Positions 26,233 through 34,674 are shown, numbered from the stretch's first letter. The stretch: DNA of 64,000 bases from Ruminococcus flavefaciens ND2009 (GCF_000621785.1 NZ_KK211348.1:317494-381493); one strand, 5' to 3'. Made by a program: numbers and translations. The notes: a model not told the origin generated them from the letters alone.

Positions 26233-26319
26233 ACTTGTAAAGAGTTATGTAATGGCACGAAGTGTGATAACAGGCGATAATTCGTAGAGGCGAAATTACA
26301 GTTGGTATAAAACAGGTGG

Positions 26320-26336
26320 ACAAACCTATGGTTTGT
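26320..26336 (+). other. Short hairpin downstream of the HAD gene
   Basis: ACAAACC and GGTTTGT form a 7-bp stem with a 3-base loop. No T tract follows, so it is not a convincing terminator. The remaining bases between 26233 and 26426 show no gene. Confidence 0.35.
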
Positions 26337-26426
26337 TGTAAGTATTGCACAAAAGTGCAAAATAAGTGTTTAAAATATTGTGTGCTGCTCGTTTCGTTTT
26401 TTCACAAAAAATACATAATCCTATGC

Positions 26427-26570
26427 TATAATATAATTGCTGAGGGAGAAGATCCCAAAGCTGATTTTCATGGTAGTTTAATGTTTACCCCAACATTAAA
26501 TTATTAAATCCCCAATAATCCCTATATCATGGCAGATGAGCTTCCTGAAAAGGAGGCTCATTTGTTTTGT
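26427..26570 (+). ncRNA. Candidate intergenic small RNA with C-rich unpaired motifs
   Basis: A TATAAT at 26427-26432 is followed, with no reading frame of note, by a self-folding segment ending in a strong terminator at 26536-26570. The predicted RNA of about 130 bases holds a GGGA/TCCC hairpin, an 11-bp stem TAGTTTAATGT/ACATTAAATTA presenting the loop TTACCCCA (about 26480-26511), and a single-stranded stretch with CCCC and CCC. C-rich unpaired motifs of this kind are how RsaE/RoxS-type Firmicutes sRNAs contact ribosome-binding sites. No good -35 is visible. Confidence 0.5.
26536..26570 (+). terminator. Terminator of the candidate sRNA
   Basis: ATGAGCTTCCT and AGGAGGCTCAT (one T-G pair) form an 11-bp stem with a GAAA tetraloop, followed by TTGTTTTGT. 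It lies ahead of the metK promoter and cannot serve metK. Confidence 0.8.
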
Positions 26571-26603
26571 ACTAAAAATTTTGTTGCATTAGTGCAATCC
26601 CTA

Positions 26604-26632
26604 TTGACAAATGTCGAAGCATGGTGTATAAT
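26604..26632 (+). promoter_or_regulatory. Sigma-A promoter of metK
   Basis: TTGACA (26604-26609) and TATAAT (26627-26632) are separated by 17 bases. Transcription should start near 26639, directly before the SAM riboswitch. Confidence 0.85.
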
Positions 26633-26641
26633 ACATTCATG

Positions 26642-26745
26642 ACCTTATCAAGAGCGGCGGAGGTAACAGGACCTGTGAAGCCCGGCAACCCGACCATGAG
26701 TCGAAGGTGCTAATTCCTGCGGTTTTATCCGAAAGATGAGGAACT
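26642..26745 (+). promoter_or_regulatory. SAM-I riboswitch (S box)
   Basis: The segment contains the S-box core: CTTATC (26644) pairing with GATGAG (26735) as P1, then AAGAGCGGCGGAGG, GAAGCCCGGCAACC and AAGGTGCTAATTCCTGC, and the final GAAAGATGAG. It binds S-adenosylmethionine. With the terminator that follows, SAM binding should stop transcription before metK, giving end-product feedback. Confidence 0.93.
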
Positions 26746-26755
26746 TATCGTTATC

Positions 26756-26785
26756 AAGGCTTCTCGGAATGAGGAGCCCTTTTTA
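26756..26785 (+). terminator. Riboswitch-controlled terminator before metK
   Basis: GGCTTCTC and GAGGAGCC flank a 5-base loop, followed by CTTTTTATTT. Sequence between P1 and this stem can form the alternative antiterminator. Confidence 0.85.
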
Positions 26786-26805
26786 TTTCTCAGGAGGTTT
26801 TTTTA

Positions 26806-27990
26806 ATGAGTAAATGCTTTTTCACATCCGAGTCCGTTACAGAAGGACATCCCGATAAGATCTGCGACCAGATCTCAGATGCAGTCCTGGACGCTATCCT
26901 CGAACAGGACAAGCTGGGCAGAGTCGCCTGCGAGACCTGCGTTACCACAGGTATGGTAATGTGTATGGGCGAGATCACTACTTCGGCTGATATAGACATT
27001 CCAAAGATCGCTCGTCAGGTAATAATCGACATCGGCTATGACAGAGCCAAGTACGGTTTCGACGGTCACACCTGCTCTGTGCTCACTTCCATTGATGAGC
27101 AGTCTCCCGACATCGCTATGGGCGTTAACGAGGCTTTCGAGTACAGAGAGGAAAAAAGCGAGTCTGACGGACTTTCCAACGGCGCCGGCGACCAGGGTAT
27201 CATGTTCGGCTATGCCTGCAATGAGACTCCCGAGCTCATGCCCCTTCCTATCTCTCTGGCTCACAAGCTTGCTCTCAAGCTGACAGAGGTCCGCAAGGAC
27301 GGCACTCTCCGTTATCTCCGTCCCGACGGAAAGTCACAGGTCACTATTGAGTACGATAACGGCAAGCCCGTAAGAGTAGACGCTGTTGTTGTTTCTTCTC
27401 AGCATTCCGCTGATGTTTCCCTGGAGCAGCTCCGCAAGGACATTGAGGAGTTCGTTATCAAGGCTGTTATCCCTGCCGAGCTCATGGACGAGAACACAAA
27501 GTTCTTCATCAACCCCACAGGACGTTTCGTTGTGGGCGGTCCTCAGGGCGACAGCGGTCTTACAGGCCGTAAGATCATCGTTGATACATACGGCGGTTAC
27601 TCACGTCACGGCGGCGGAGCTTTCAGCGGCAAGGACCCGACGAAGGTGGACAGAAGTGCTGCTTATGCTGCAAGATATATCGCTAAGAACATCGTTGCAG
27701 CAGGTCTCGCTGACAAGTGCGAGGTCCAGCTCTCTTACGCTATCGGCGTTGCCAAGCCTATCTCTATCCTTGTTGATACATTCGGTACAGGCAAGGTGGA
27801 CGAGGAGAAGCTCTCTGAGGCTGTTGGCAAGGTATTTGACCTCCGTCCTACTGCTATCATCGAGATGCTCGACCTGAGAAAGCCCCAGTACAGACAGCTG
27901 GCTGCATACGGTCACATGGGCCGTGAGGAGCTGGGCGTTGCCTGGGAGAAGACTGACAGAGTCGAGGCTCTCAAGGCTGCGCTTGCATAA
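26806..27990 (+). CDS. metK: S-adenosylmethionine synthetase
   Basis: A 394-residue enzyme that joins ATP and methionine to form SAM. The signatures [17 protein letters not shown] (residues 14-30), [12 protein letters not shown] (the ATP and Mg loop) and [19 protein letters not shown] are all intact, and the length is typical of the homotetrameric enzyme. AGGAGG lies before the ATG. Expression is set by the SAM-I riboswitch and terminator immediately upstream. The gene for a small unknown protein follows after 12 bases. Confidence 0.98.
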   Translation: MSKCFFTSESVTEGHPDKICDQISDAVLDAILEQDKLGRVACETCVTTGMVMCMGEITTSADIDIPKIARQVIIDIGYDRAKYGFDGHTCSVLTSIDEQSPDIAMGVNEAFEYREEKSESDGLSNGAGDQGIMFGYACNETPELMPLPISLAHKLALKLTEVRKDGTLRYLRPDGKSQVTIEYDNGKPVRVDAVVVSSQHSADVSLEQLRKDIEEFVIKAVIPAELMDENTKFFINPTGRFVVGGPQGDSGLTGRKIIVDTYGGYSRHGGGAFSGKDPTKVDRSAAYAARYIAKNIVAAGLADKCEVQLSYAIGVAKPISILVDTFGTGKVDEEKLSEAVGKVFDLRPTAIIEMLDLRKPQYRQLAAYGHMGREELGVAWEKTDRVEALKAALA

Positions 27991-28002
27991 GGAGTGACGT
28001 TT

Positions 28003-28431
28003 ATGGCTGAGCAGGAGAACAGGATAAGGATACGTTTCACTAATCCCGTATTTATAGATATTTTCGGCAGATATGCTTCAAATCATGAGCTTGCCGGGAT
28101 AGTCGCCGAGGACGGCTCCGCCGACCTTGATTTTGCCTTGCAGGAGGGGGCTCCACAGCCGCCTAAGTCCTGCGAGCAGGTGCTCAGTCTTTTGTATGCG
28201 CTTCTTGAAACGGATACGCAGTCGGCTGTAGGCAGGATATACAGGGATAATCAGCTCAATATCCTTCGGGAGACCATGTACAGGCTCTCTGAGATGCTGG
28301 AAGGGTTCAGCGACGTCAGACTGACTATGGATATTACTGCTCCCGATAAGAACGATCCAGATAAAAAGGTGACCTCACATACGGAGTTCACTCTCACCAG
28401 GACTAAGACTTCTCATACCGACCGCGGCTGA
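28003..28431 (+). CDS. Hypothetical protein downstream of metK
   Basis: A 142-residue soluble protein starting MAEQENRIRIRFTNPVFID. I recognise no domain. It is mildly acidic with a mixed alpha/beta pattern, and ends in a polar tail (TSHTEFTLTRTKTSHTDRG). The ATG at 28003 is preferred over a GTG at 27994, which lies on top of the GGAG ribosome-binding site. It is probably cotranscribed with metK and followed by a good terminator, so it should also be SAM-repressed. Confidence 0.65.
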   Translation: MAEQENRIRIRFTNPVFIDIFGRYASNHELAGIVAEDGSADLDFALQEGAPQPPKSCEQVLSLLYALLETDTQSAVGRIYRDNQLNILRETMYRLSEMLEGFSDVRLTMDITAPDKNDPDKKVTSHTEFTLTRTKTSHTDRG

Positions 28432-28447
28432 GCGGTGACATAAAAAC

Positions 28448-28491
28448 AAAGCCATAGTGTTTCCGTATTCCGGAAGTGCTATGGCTTTTTT
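28448..28491 (+). terminator. Terminator of the metK unit
   Basis: AAAGCCATAG pairs with CTATGGCTTT, with an inner TTCCG/CGGAA stem, followed by a run of six T. It faces the convergent radC operon. Confidence 0.8.
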
Positions 28492-28525
28492 GCTGTATCT
28501 ATTGGTTGTGTATGTGATACTTGTT

Positions 28526-29251
28526 TTATCCCACAGAAGGGGGGCTTGTACGGTAGCCGCTGAGGGGAGACACATTCAGCTCGGGGACAAGCCCGCTCTC
28601 GCGGAGCGAAATCGACTCATCGTCGCCTACTATGATGTGATCCGCAAGTACGGCACCGAGTTTTGACAGTGCCCGTGCTGCGTTGCGGGTGAAGAGTATA
28701 TCGCTGTCAGAGGGCTGCGCACTGCCCTGCGGATGATTATGGGCGATGAAGAATATGCCGCAGTCGCTTTTTATGGCGAAGTCCGCTATGTCCCTGTATG
28801 TAGCCATTGCCCGCGATGCCGTTCCGTAGGCAAGTACCTTCGTGCTGACTGCGCGGAACCGCTTGTTCACCGAGGTCATTATCAGCTGCTCGCCCACAGC
28901 TCCGATAAAATGACTGGCAAAGAAGGTCATGGCGGCTTCTGCGCTGTTGAGGGTGCGCACAGCAAAGCGCTCCATGTAAAGGGCACGGCTAACACTGGGT
29001 ATAAGCCGCAGCAGTACTGCGGTCTGCTCGTTTATGCGGGGATCCTTCATGAGCAGCGTGGAGTCTGCACGGGTAAGGGCATTGACGCTGCCGTAGTCTC
29101 TCAGCAGGTCAGATGCTAACTGCCCGACATCTCCGCGGCAGCTGTAGGACAGCAGAAGCTCAAGGCGCTCCTGCTCGGTAAGTGCTTCAAAGCCTTCTGT
29201 TTCGTATTTTTCTATGAGCTGCTCCCTGCGCAGCTTCTTCTTGTCTGCCAT
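28526..29251 (-). CDS. radC: RadC-family protein with intact JAB motif
   Basis: A 241-residue RadC (UPF0758) protein. The N-terminal helical region carries LTEQERLELLLSYS. The C-terminal JAB/MPN domain has the metal motif IAHNHPQGSAQPSDSD (His-x-His and Asp ligands). RadC was named for DNA repair, but its biochemical role is unresolved; the fold is that of a zinc isopeptidase or metal hydrolase. It starts three bases after the stop of the degenerate RadC paralogue and is third in an XRE-RadC-RadC operon. Confidence 0.88.
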   Translation of the reverse strand: MADKKKLRREQLIEKYETEGFEALTEQERLELLLSYSCRGDVGQLASDLLRDYGSVNALTRADSTLLMKDPRINEQTAVLLRLIPSVSRALYMERFAVRTLNSAEAAMTFFASHFIGAVGEQLIMTSVNKRFRAVSTKVLAYGTASRAMATYRDIADFAIKSDCGIFFIAHNHPQGSAQPSDSDILFTRNAARALSKLGAVLADHIIVGDDESISLRESGLVPELNVSPLSGYRTSPPSVG

Positions 29252-29254
29252 GGC

Positions 29255-29938
29255 TCAGAAGGCGAAGGCGCCGCTTCCGCGCATTGAGAAGCTGCTTCCG
29301 CCGCCGCAGATGATACAGTCCGTGAAGCCTGTGCCGATGGCGGACAGGAGCTCGCCAACCATGCGGGCAAGAGCTAAGTCCTCGGGACGGGGCAGGGGAA
29401 GGTCAGCGCCGTGGTTTATGCCGAGACAGACCGATGCCGCTCCGCTTTTAAGTATGGCTGCTGCCAGCTCACGGGGCGTCATTCCGCCGCCGAGAAGCTT
29501 CTCCGCAGGCAGTGTCAATGTGGAGAGAAGCTCGGAACGTGAACTGAGACAGAGCAGGTTGCAGACCTTTGCCTCTGAGCTGCCGAACTGCTCCGTCAGA
29601 CAGCTGCAAAGCTGAGCGCGCTTGGAAAGGGTCTCATTGCTGTGGGAAATGCGCATATTGCTTATGCCGAGATCGTGCATGAGCTTCAGGAAAAGGGCTC
29701 CGCTTCGTCCCACGCCGCTTACCTTGCTGAGACTTTCTTCGTCGGCGGACACCGTCTTGCCCAGTGTGCCGAATTCATCAAGAAGACTGTGGGCTATGTC
29801 GTTAGTATTCACTACTGGACGGGCATAAAAAAGAAGGAGCTCCAGAAGCTCGTGCTCGTAGAGTCCCTCATGGCCAGAGGTAAGAAATCGCTTGCGCAGT
29901 CTGCCGCGATGGCCTGCGTGTGGATGCTTGTTTTCCAT
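29255..29938 (-). CDS. RadC-like protein with degenerate JAB motif
   Basis: A 227-residue RadC-family protein. The N-terminus (HRGRLRKRFLTSGHEGLYEHELLELLLFY) and a helix-hairpin-helix (SKVSGVGRSGALFLKL) are typical. Where RadC normally has HNHPxG...PSxxD, it reads INHGADLPLPRPEDLAL: one His and the Asp remain, but the second His-Pro and the Ser are lost, so metal binding is doubtful. Immediate coupling to an intact RadC (gap of three bases) suggests the two may pair, as catalytic and non-catalytic MPN proteins do in other systems. That is inference. Confidence 0.8.
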   Translation of the reverse strand: MENKHPHAGHRGRLRKRFLTSGHEGLYEHELLELLLFYARPVVNTNDIAHSLLDEFGTLGKTVSADEESLSKVSGVGRSGALFLKLMHDLGISNMRISHSNETLSKRAQLCSCLTEQFGSSEAKVCNLLCLSSRSELLSTLTLPAEKLLGGGMTPRELAAAILKSGAASVCLGINHGADLPLPRPEDLALARMVGELLSAIGTGFTDCIICGGGSSFSMRGSGAFAF

Positions 29939-29979
29939 TAAAACCCCCCTTTTTTGAATGGAAAATGCCTGTATATGGT

Positions 29980-30207
29980 TCAGGGACTGCGGCGTTTGTT
30001 CAGCTCCCTGACGTTGGTGCGCCCCAGGATATAGTCCACGGAGACGCCGTAAAAATCTGCGAGTATCATCAGATGCTCCACGGGAATAGTCCTGCTGCCT
30101 CTTTCGTACCGTGAGTATACGGTCTGGCTGGTGTGCAGAATCTCCGCCACCTGTGACTGGTTCATGTCCTTGTCCTCGCGAAGGTCTCTCAGTCGCTGAA
30201 AGTACAT
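29980..30207 (-). CDS. XRE-family helix-turn-helix regulator
   Basis: A 75-residue Cro/CI-type DNA-binding protein consisting almost only of the HTH (LRDLREDKDMNQSQVAEIL, then HTSQTVYSRYERGSRTIPVEHLMILADFYGVSVDYILGR). The ATG at 30207 follows GGAG by 8 bases and is preferred over an ATG 18 bases upstream, which lacks an SD. It heads the operon with the two RadC genes, 41 bases apart. Two near-identical dyad elements lie just upstream and are its likely operators. Confidence 0.85.
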   Translation of the reverse strand: MYFQRLRDLREDKDMNQSQVAEILHTSQTVYSRYERGSRTIPVEHLMILADFYGVSVDYILGRTNVRELNKRRSP

Positions 30208-30241
30208 ATTATAAGCTCCGATCATGTCTGAAATCCGACAG

Positions 30242-30265
30242 TTTTAGAACCTATCGGTACTATTG
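30242..30265. promoter_or_regulatory. Operator candidate 1 of the XRE regulator
   Basis: TTTTAGAACCTATCGGTACT shares the pattern TTTTAGnnCCTnnCGGTACTA with the copy at 30297. The two centres are about 55 bp apart, close to five helical turns. It lies 35 bases before the XRE start. Confidence 0.6.
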
Positions 30266-30296
30266 ACTTTACCATATCAGAACTGTGAAATGTTGG

Positions 30297-30320
30297 TTTT
30301 AGTGCCTTACGGTACTAAAA
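30297..30320. promoter_or_regulatory. Operator candidate 2 of the XRE regulator
   Basis: TTTTAGTGCC and GGTACTAAAA form a near-perfect dyad around TTAC. It is the better-conserved of the two copies. Nothing else is seen between 30321 and 30453. Confidence 0.65.
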
Positions 30321-30453
30321 TTTGTTCTCTTTGTGACCGTGAACTTGGCTTTTATGTAAAATAGTCTTGTTGTAAGGAGATTATTTGCGGCAGACAGTGT
30401 GGAAAATGCAGGAAAAGTTCATAATTATGCTTCAAAACTGCATATTAGACATA

Positions 30454-30482
30454 TTGACTTAATGTTGGCGGCGTGTTATAAT
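30454..30482 (+). promoter_or_regulatory. Sigma-A promoter of the double esterase gene
   Basis: TTGACT (30454-30459) and TATAAT (30477-30482) are separated by 17 bases, about 48 bases before the start codon. Confidence 0.75.
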
Positions 30483-30529
30483 TAAAATACACAAATTGTA
30501 CATATTTTGTACGGAATTGGAGGAGTTTT

Positions 30530-33500
30530 ATGAAGATCAGAAAACTGCTTGGCGGACTGACCTCCCTCGCTCTCTCGCTTTCGGCTGTAGCAGGTCTGGG
30601 CGCGGCAGAGCAGATACGTCCCGTATCGGCGAGTGCGGCTCAGTCTGACTGGAACTTTGACTTCGGCGGAAGCGGAGCTGCTAACGGATTCACCGCTGTA
30701 TCAGCTGCAGACGGCTATAATTCGGGAAGGGGATACGGCTTCGCTCAGACATGGAATGTTGAAAATGTAAGTGCCGGCGGAAGCGGCGTTCTGGCTGATG
30801 CCGTCAAATTCAACGACGGAAGTGCGTCCAACACCTTTAACGTCGACCTACCAAAGGGTTTATATCAGGTAAAGGTAACTATCGGCAATGCGCCAAGAAC
30901 TACTATCAAAATGGAAGGTATGCTCCAGATGATAAATCTGACGGGCAGGGGGGCTTCCGAGACCATCAAGATACCCGTTACCGACGGTCAGCTCAATATC
31001 CAGGCTGTTGAGGGTATGTCCAAGAGAGAGCAGTCCATCTCCGCGGTGGAGATAAAGAAGCTCAATGACACAGGCGAAATGCCGCCTACTGTATGGATAT
31101 GCGGCGATTCTACCGTTGCCAACTACTATAATACTGCCGATACTGCTCAGCACGGCTGGGGTCAGTTCTTCGACGGCGGAAAGTATGATGTCCGCAATCT
31201 GGCTGCAAGCGGTCAGTACGCAAAGGGCTTCGTGGACGCCGGTCAGTTCGCTCCCATTGAGTATTACGGCAAGTCGGGAGACGTTTACGTGATCTCTATC
31301 GGTATCAACGATATCAATTACTCCAACGAGACGGAGTACTACAACACTGTCACCGATATGGTAAAAAAAGCCAAGGCCAAGGGCATGGACGTTGTACTCG
31401 TGAAGCAGCAGGGCAGACGCGGCGATCTTACCCGTAATCCTAAGCTGCCCGGACGCTGGTTCGGCGGTGCCCTTGACAAGATCGGCTCTGAGCAGAGCGT
31501 CAGAGTCATAGACCTGTTTACAAAATGGCAGGATTTCGGCTTCTCAGTGGGCTATGACGGTATGCTTTCCTACTACGCTACAAAGGCTGACGGTACGGCA
31601 GATGACCTCCACCAGAGCAAGAAGGGCGCTCAGAAGATAGCTGAGATGATGCAGGAGGAACTGGCACTGGGAAGTGCTTTCATCCACCCCAATGAGTCTG
31701 TGACCTATATGTTCAAAAACGTCAACAGCGGTCTCTATATGGAAGTCGCCGACGGAAGCACTGCAAGCGGTGCAAATGTTCAGCAGTGGGGAGCAGACGG
31801 CTCTCAGCCCCATAATACCTGGAAATTCGTTCAGGCTACCGGTGATTATTTCTACATAAAGCCCCAGAATGCCGACCTGTACCTCTATGTGGAGAACGGA
31901 AGCAAGGAAAACGGCGGCAATATCGTTGTTGCCGAGAAAAACGGCTACAGCGACCAGTTCTTCAGGATAAGGGACAACGGCGACGGCACTGTTACCTTCC
32001 TCACAAGAGCTTCACGCGATGCGGCGGCTGTTGAGGTGGGAAGCGCTGCTACCAACAACGGCGCCAATATCCAGCAGTGGGAGGTAAACGGTCATAACTG
32101 CCAGAAGTGGCAGATGATAGAGGTGGACGACATTGTCATTACTGTTCCCACAACTACCACTACAACTACAACACAGCCTGTCATCACTACCACGACCACT
32201 ACGGCTCCGCCTGCCGAGCCTGTGCTGAAGGTGTTCCCCGGTGACGCAAACTGCGACGGTAAGGTAGAGCTGGCTGACGCTATACTCATCATGCAGTCCA
32301 TTGCAAATCCCGATAAGTATGGTCTGAGCGGCTATGATACCAAGCACCTCACTCATCAGGGCTCTCTCAACGGCGACGTGGACAAGAACATCGTGGGTCT
32401 TACCTCCAACGACGCTCTGTTCATTCAGAGATGCCTCCTCAATCTGGAGACTCTGCCTCCAAAGGAGTATGAGATACCCGTTACCACAACTACTGCCACA
32501 GAGGAGACAACTACCACCACTACCACCACTGTGATGCTCAGGTATTTCGCTGTTGACCAGCAGTGGCAGAACGGTATGACCGAGACCACAAACAGCGGCT
32601 ATACCAAGGCTGAGGGTTACGTGAACCTGGATAATTCCACAGACAGCAATATCACCTTCACTGTGGACGTTCCTGCGGCAGGAAACTATATGACACATAT
32701 CCGCTTCGCAAACGGCTCCACCAGCGACAGAAAGATGAAGCTCTTTGTAAACGGCAATGTTGACCGCTGCTGGATGCAGTCCTTCCCCGGAAGCGGTGAC
32801 TGGACCGACTGGAAGGAGTTCGGTATTGTCCTTCCTCTCAGTGCGGGCAGGAACACTATCCTCATGCAGTCAGCTATGTCAGAGGGCGGTCCCAATCTGG
32901 ACTTCATCGAGCTCTTTATTACCGATGAGCCCTTTGCCGATTACTATGACCCTTCACAGGAACAGCAGACAGTAAGCGGAAGCCATGCGCTTTATATCGC
33001 AGGCGACTCCACTGTGCAGTCCTACCGTGCAGATAAAGCTCCTCAGCAGGGCTGGGGCTACTACTTACAGGATTACTTCAACAGTGACCTCACTGTTGTA
33101 AATCACTCCATCGCAGGAAGAAGCTCCAAGAAGTTCTACGATGAGGGCAGATTTGATGCCATTGCCAATAACCTCAAAGAGGGCGACTTCGTTATGATAC
33201 AGTTCGCTATCAATGATGCAGGCGCTGCAAATGCGGACAGATATGCTCCTACCTGCGGAAATGTCAATAATCCCTCAAGCGGTTCATACGAGTGGTACAT
33301 GACTCAGTTCATCAACGCCACAAAGGCTAAGGGAGCTACTCCCGTACTGGTGACTACTACGCTCGGTATGAAGGCTTACTCAGGCGGCAAGTTCGTAAAC
33401 AGCTATACCAACTATAATCAGGCTTGCTTCGACCTTGCCAAGAAGTACAGCATTCCCTGCATCGACCTGAATACCCTTATGGTGAACCATTATAACTCCG

Positions 33501-33661
33501 TTGGCTATGACACAGCCAAGAGCTACCACCTTATGGGTGCTGTTGCAGGCTCTACCGACGGTACTCACTTCTGCGAGAAGGGCGCCAACATCGTGGCAGG
33601 TCTTGTGGCAGGAGAGGTAAGAAAGCAGAACATAAGCGGACTTGCTCCGTACCTCAAGTGA
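30530..33661 (+). CDS. Secreted double-headed SGNH esterase with ricin-type lectin domain, internal dockerin and CBM
   Basis: A 1043-residue secreted enzyme. The order is: signal peptide (about 1-36); galactose-binding-like domain (40-180); rhamnogalacturonan acetylesterase-type SGNH domain (GDST, GIND, DDLH; 185-380); ricin-type beta-trefoil (385-530, QQW repeats); Thr-rich linker; type I dockerin (PGDANCDGKVELADAI and NGDVDKNIVGLTSNDAL; 565-645); second Thr linker; CBM6/35-like domain (670-800); and a second SGNH domain (GDST, AIND, DGTH; 815-1040). It should deacetylate pectin or hemicellulose within a cellulosome. Having two catalytic SGNH domains around a central dockerin is unusual. It stands alone, with promoter and terminator. 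Confidence 0.9.
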   Translation: MKIRKLLGGLTSLALSLSAVAGLGAAEQIRPVSASAAQSDWNFDFGGSGAANGFTAVSAADGYNSGRGYGFAQTWNVENVSAGGSGVLADAVKFNDGSASNTFNVDLPKGLYQVKVTIGNAPRTTIKMEGMLQMINLTGRGASETIKIPVTDGQLNIQAVEGMSKREQSISAVEIKKLNDTGEMPPTVWICGDSTVANYYNTADTAQHGWGQFFDGGKYDVRNLAASGQYAKGFVDAGQFAPIEYYGKSGDVYVISIGINDINYSNETEYYNTVTDMVKKAKAKGMDVVLVKQQGRRGDLTRNPKLPGRWFGGALDKIGSEQSVRVIDLFTKWQDFGFSVGYDGMLSYYATKADGTADDLHQSKKGAQKIAEMMQEELALGSAFIHPNESVTYMFKNVNSGLYMEVADGSTASGANVQQWGADGSQPHNTWKFVQATGDYFYIKPQNADLYLYVENGSKENGGNIVVAEKNGYSDQFFRIRDNGDGTVTFLTRASRDAAAVEVGSAATNNGANIQQWEVNGHNCQKWQMIEVDDIVITVPTTTTTTTTQPVITTTTTTAPPAEPVLKVFPGDANCDGKVELADAILIMQSIANPDKYGLSGYDTKHLTHQGSLNGDVDKNIVGLTSNDALFIQRCLLNLETLPPKEYEIPVTTTTATEETTTTTTTTVMLRYFAVDQQWQNGMTETTNSGYTKAEGYVNLDNSTDSNITFTVDVPAAGNYMTHIRFANGSTSDRKMKLFVNGNVDRCWMQSFPGSGDWTDWKEFGIVLPLSAGRNTILMQSAMSEGGPNLDFIELFITDEPFADYYDPSQEQQTVSGSHALYIAGDSTVQSYRADKAPQQGWGYYLQDYFNSDLTVVNHSIAGRSSKKFYDEGRFDAIANNLKEGDFVMIQFAINDAGAANADRYAPTCGNVNNPSSGSYEWYMTQFINATKAKGATPVLVTTTLGMKAYSGGKFVNSYTNYNQACFDLAKKYSIPCIDLNTLMVNHYNSVGYDTAKSYHLMGAVAGSTDGTHFCEKGANIVAGLVAGEVRKQNISGLAPYLK

Positions 33662-33689
33662 GCTGCCAAACAGTTAAGGACAGTATGAT

Positions 33690-33731
33690 AAAAGCCCGGA
33701 AGCGTGAAAAATGCTTCCGGGCTTGTTTTTG
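33690..33731. terminator. Terminator between the double esterase and cyclophilin genes
   Basis: GCCCGGAAGC and GCTTCCGGGC form a 10-bp stem followed by TTGTTTTTG on the plus strand, with AAAA on the other side. It may serve both convergent genes. Confidence 0.85.
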
Positions 33732-33745
33732 TGCTTTTATAACTA

Positions 33746-34216
33746 TTATTCGATAGTGACTTTCTTCATTACCTGAGGTGTTGTGGGCTTGTCGCTGTAG
33801 TCTGTTTCGCACTCTGCGATCTCGTCAACTACATCCATGCCCTCTACTACCTTGCCGAATGCAGCATAGTTGCCGTCAAGGTGGGGAGCGTCATCGTGCA
33901 TGATGAAGAACTGTGAGCCTGCTGAATCGGGCATCATTGAACGAGCCATGGAGAGAACTCCTCTGGTGTGCTTCAGGTCGTTCTTTACGCCGTTTGATGA
34001 AAACTCGCCCTTTATTGTCCAGCCGGGACCGCCTGTGCCTGTGCCGTTGGGGCAGCCGCCCTGGATCATAAAGCCCGGGATAACTCTGTGGAATGTGAGT
34101 CCGTCATAGAAGCCCTGCTTTACCAGCTTCTCGAAGTTCTCGCATGAGATGGGAGCTATTTCGGGGTAAAGCTCGATCTTTATCTTCTTGCCGTTTTCCA
34201 TTTCGATGATAACCAT
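33746..34216 (-). CDS. ppiB: Peptidyl-prolyl cis-trans isomerase, cyclophilin type
   Basis: A 156-residue cyclophilin that speeds proline isomerisation during folding. Catalytic and signature segments are TFHRVIPGFMIQGG (with the active-site Arg and Phe), GVLSMAR, AGSQFFIMHDDAPHLDGNYAAFGKV and VDEIAECETD. There is no signal peptide, so it is cytosolic. It is cotranscribed with the single-span membrane protein gene 14 bases upstream. Confidence 0.95.
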   Translation of the reverse strand: MVIIEMENGKKIKIELYPEIAPISCENFEKLVKQGFYDGLTFHRVIPGFMIQGGCPNGTGTGGPGWTIKGEFSSNGVKNDLKHTRGVLSMARSMMPDSAGSQFFIMHDDAPHLDGNYAAFGKVVEGMDVVDEIAECETDYSDKPTTPQVMKKVTIE

Positions 34217-34230
34217 GTTTTTTTCCTCCG

Positions 34231-34674
34231 TTAATTAACGATGATAGTAATGTCTGTTTTGGGCTCGACGTACTCATGTGTGGTCGTCGGCTGTGTCTCA
34301 GAAGGTATCTCTTCCTTTTTAGAGTTCTTCTTGTACTCATCCAGTATGGACAGTGTGGTGGTAGGCATATTTGCCTCCTCGGGACTGGTGATGGGGATAG
34401 TCTCAACTACGTTGCCCAGAATGTTGGTGACTACTTCATACTCCCTTTCCGTGGTTACAGTCTCTCCTTCAATGAGCTGGGGATCCTCACCGTCTGTGGG
34501 GGGAGTATAAGGCTCTGTAATGAGATGAACGTCATTTGTGGGCTGTGTAGCATTGATCTTCGCCTCACGCCTTGCTTCCGTTGCGCTGTCGATACAGGAC
34601 TTGGTGGCGATCATGATGAGTATGCACACTGCAAAGGCTATGAGCAAGCCTATTATCCTGCCTTTATCCTCCAT
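34231..34674 (-). CDS. Single-span membrane-anchored protein of unknown function
   Basis: A 147-residue protein with one N-terminal membrane helix (IIGLLIAFAVCILIMIATKSC) and a Thr/Pro/Glu-rich, apparently unfolded extracellular tail. No domain is recognised. TTT and PTTTT runs recall the linkers of the secreted esterases. It lies directly upstream of the cyclophilin gene and has a good promoter. Confidence 0.65.
   Translation of the reverse strand: MEDKGRIIGLLIAFAVCILIMIATKSCIDSATEARREAKINATQPTNDVHLITEPYTPPTDGEDPQLIEGETVTTEREYEVVTNILGNVVETIPITSPEEANMPTTTLSILDEYKKNSKKEEIPSETQPTTTHEYVEPKTDITIIVN

Noticed and set aside
26345-26597. Two TTGCA...TGCAA inverted repeats flanking the sRNA candidate as a common operator
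   Set aside because: Spacings differ (6 and 4 bases between half sites), and no regulator gene is near; chance in AT-rich sequence is likely.
32092-32301. Short frames over the Thr-rich linkers of the double esterase on the other strand
   Set aside because: They are mirror translations of ACN repeats inside a well-supported large gene.
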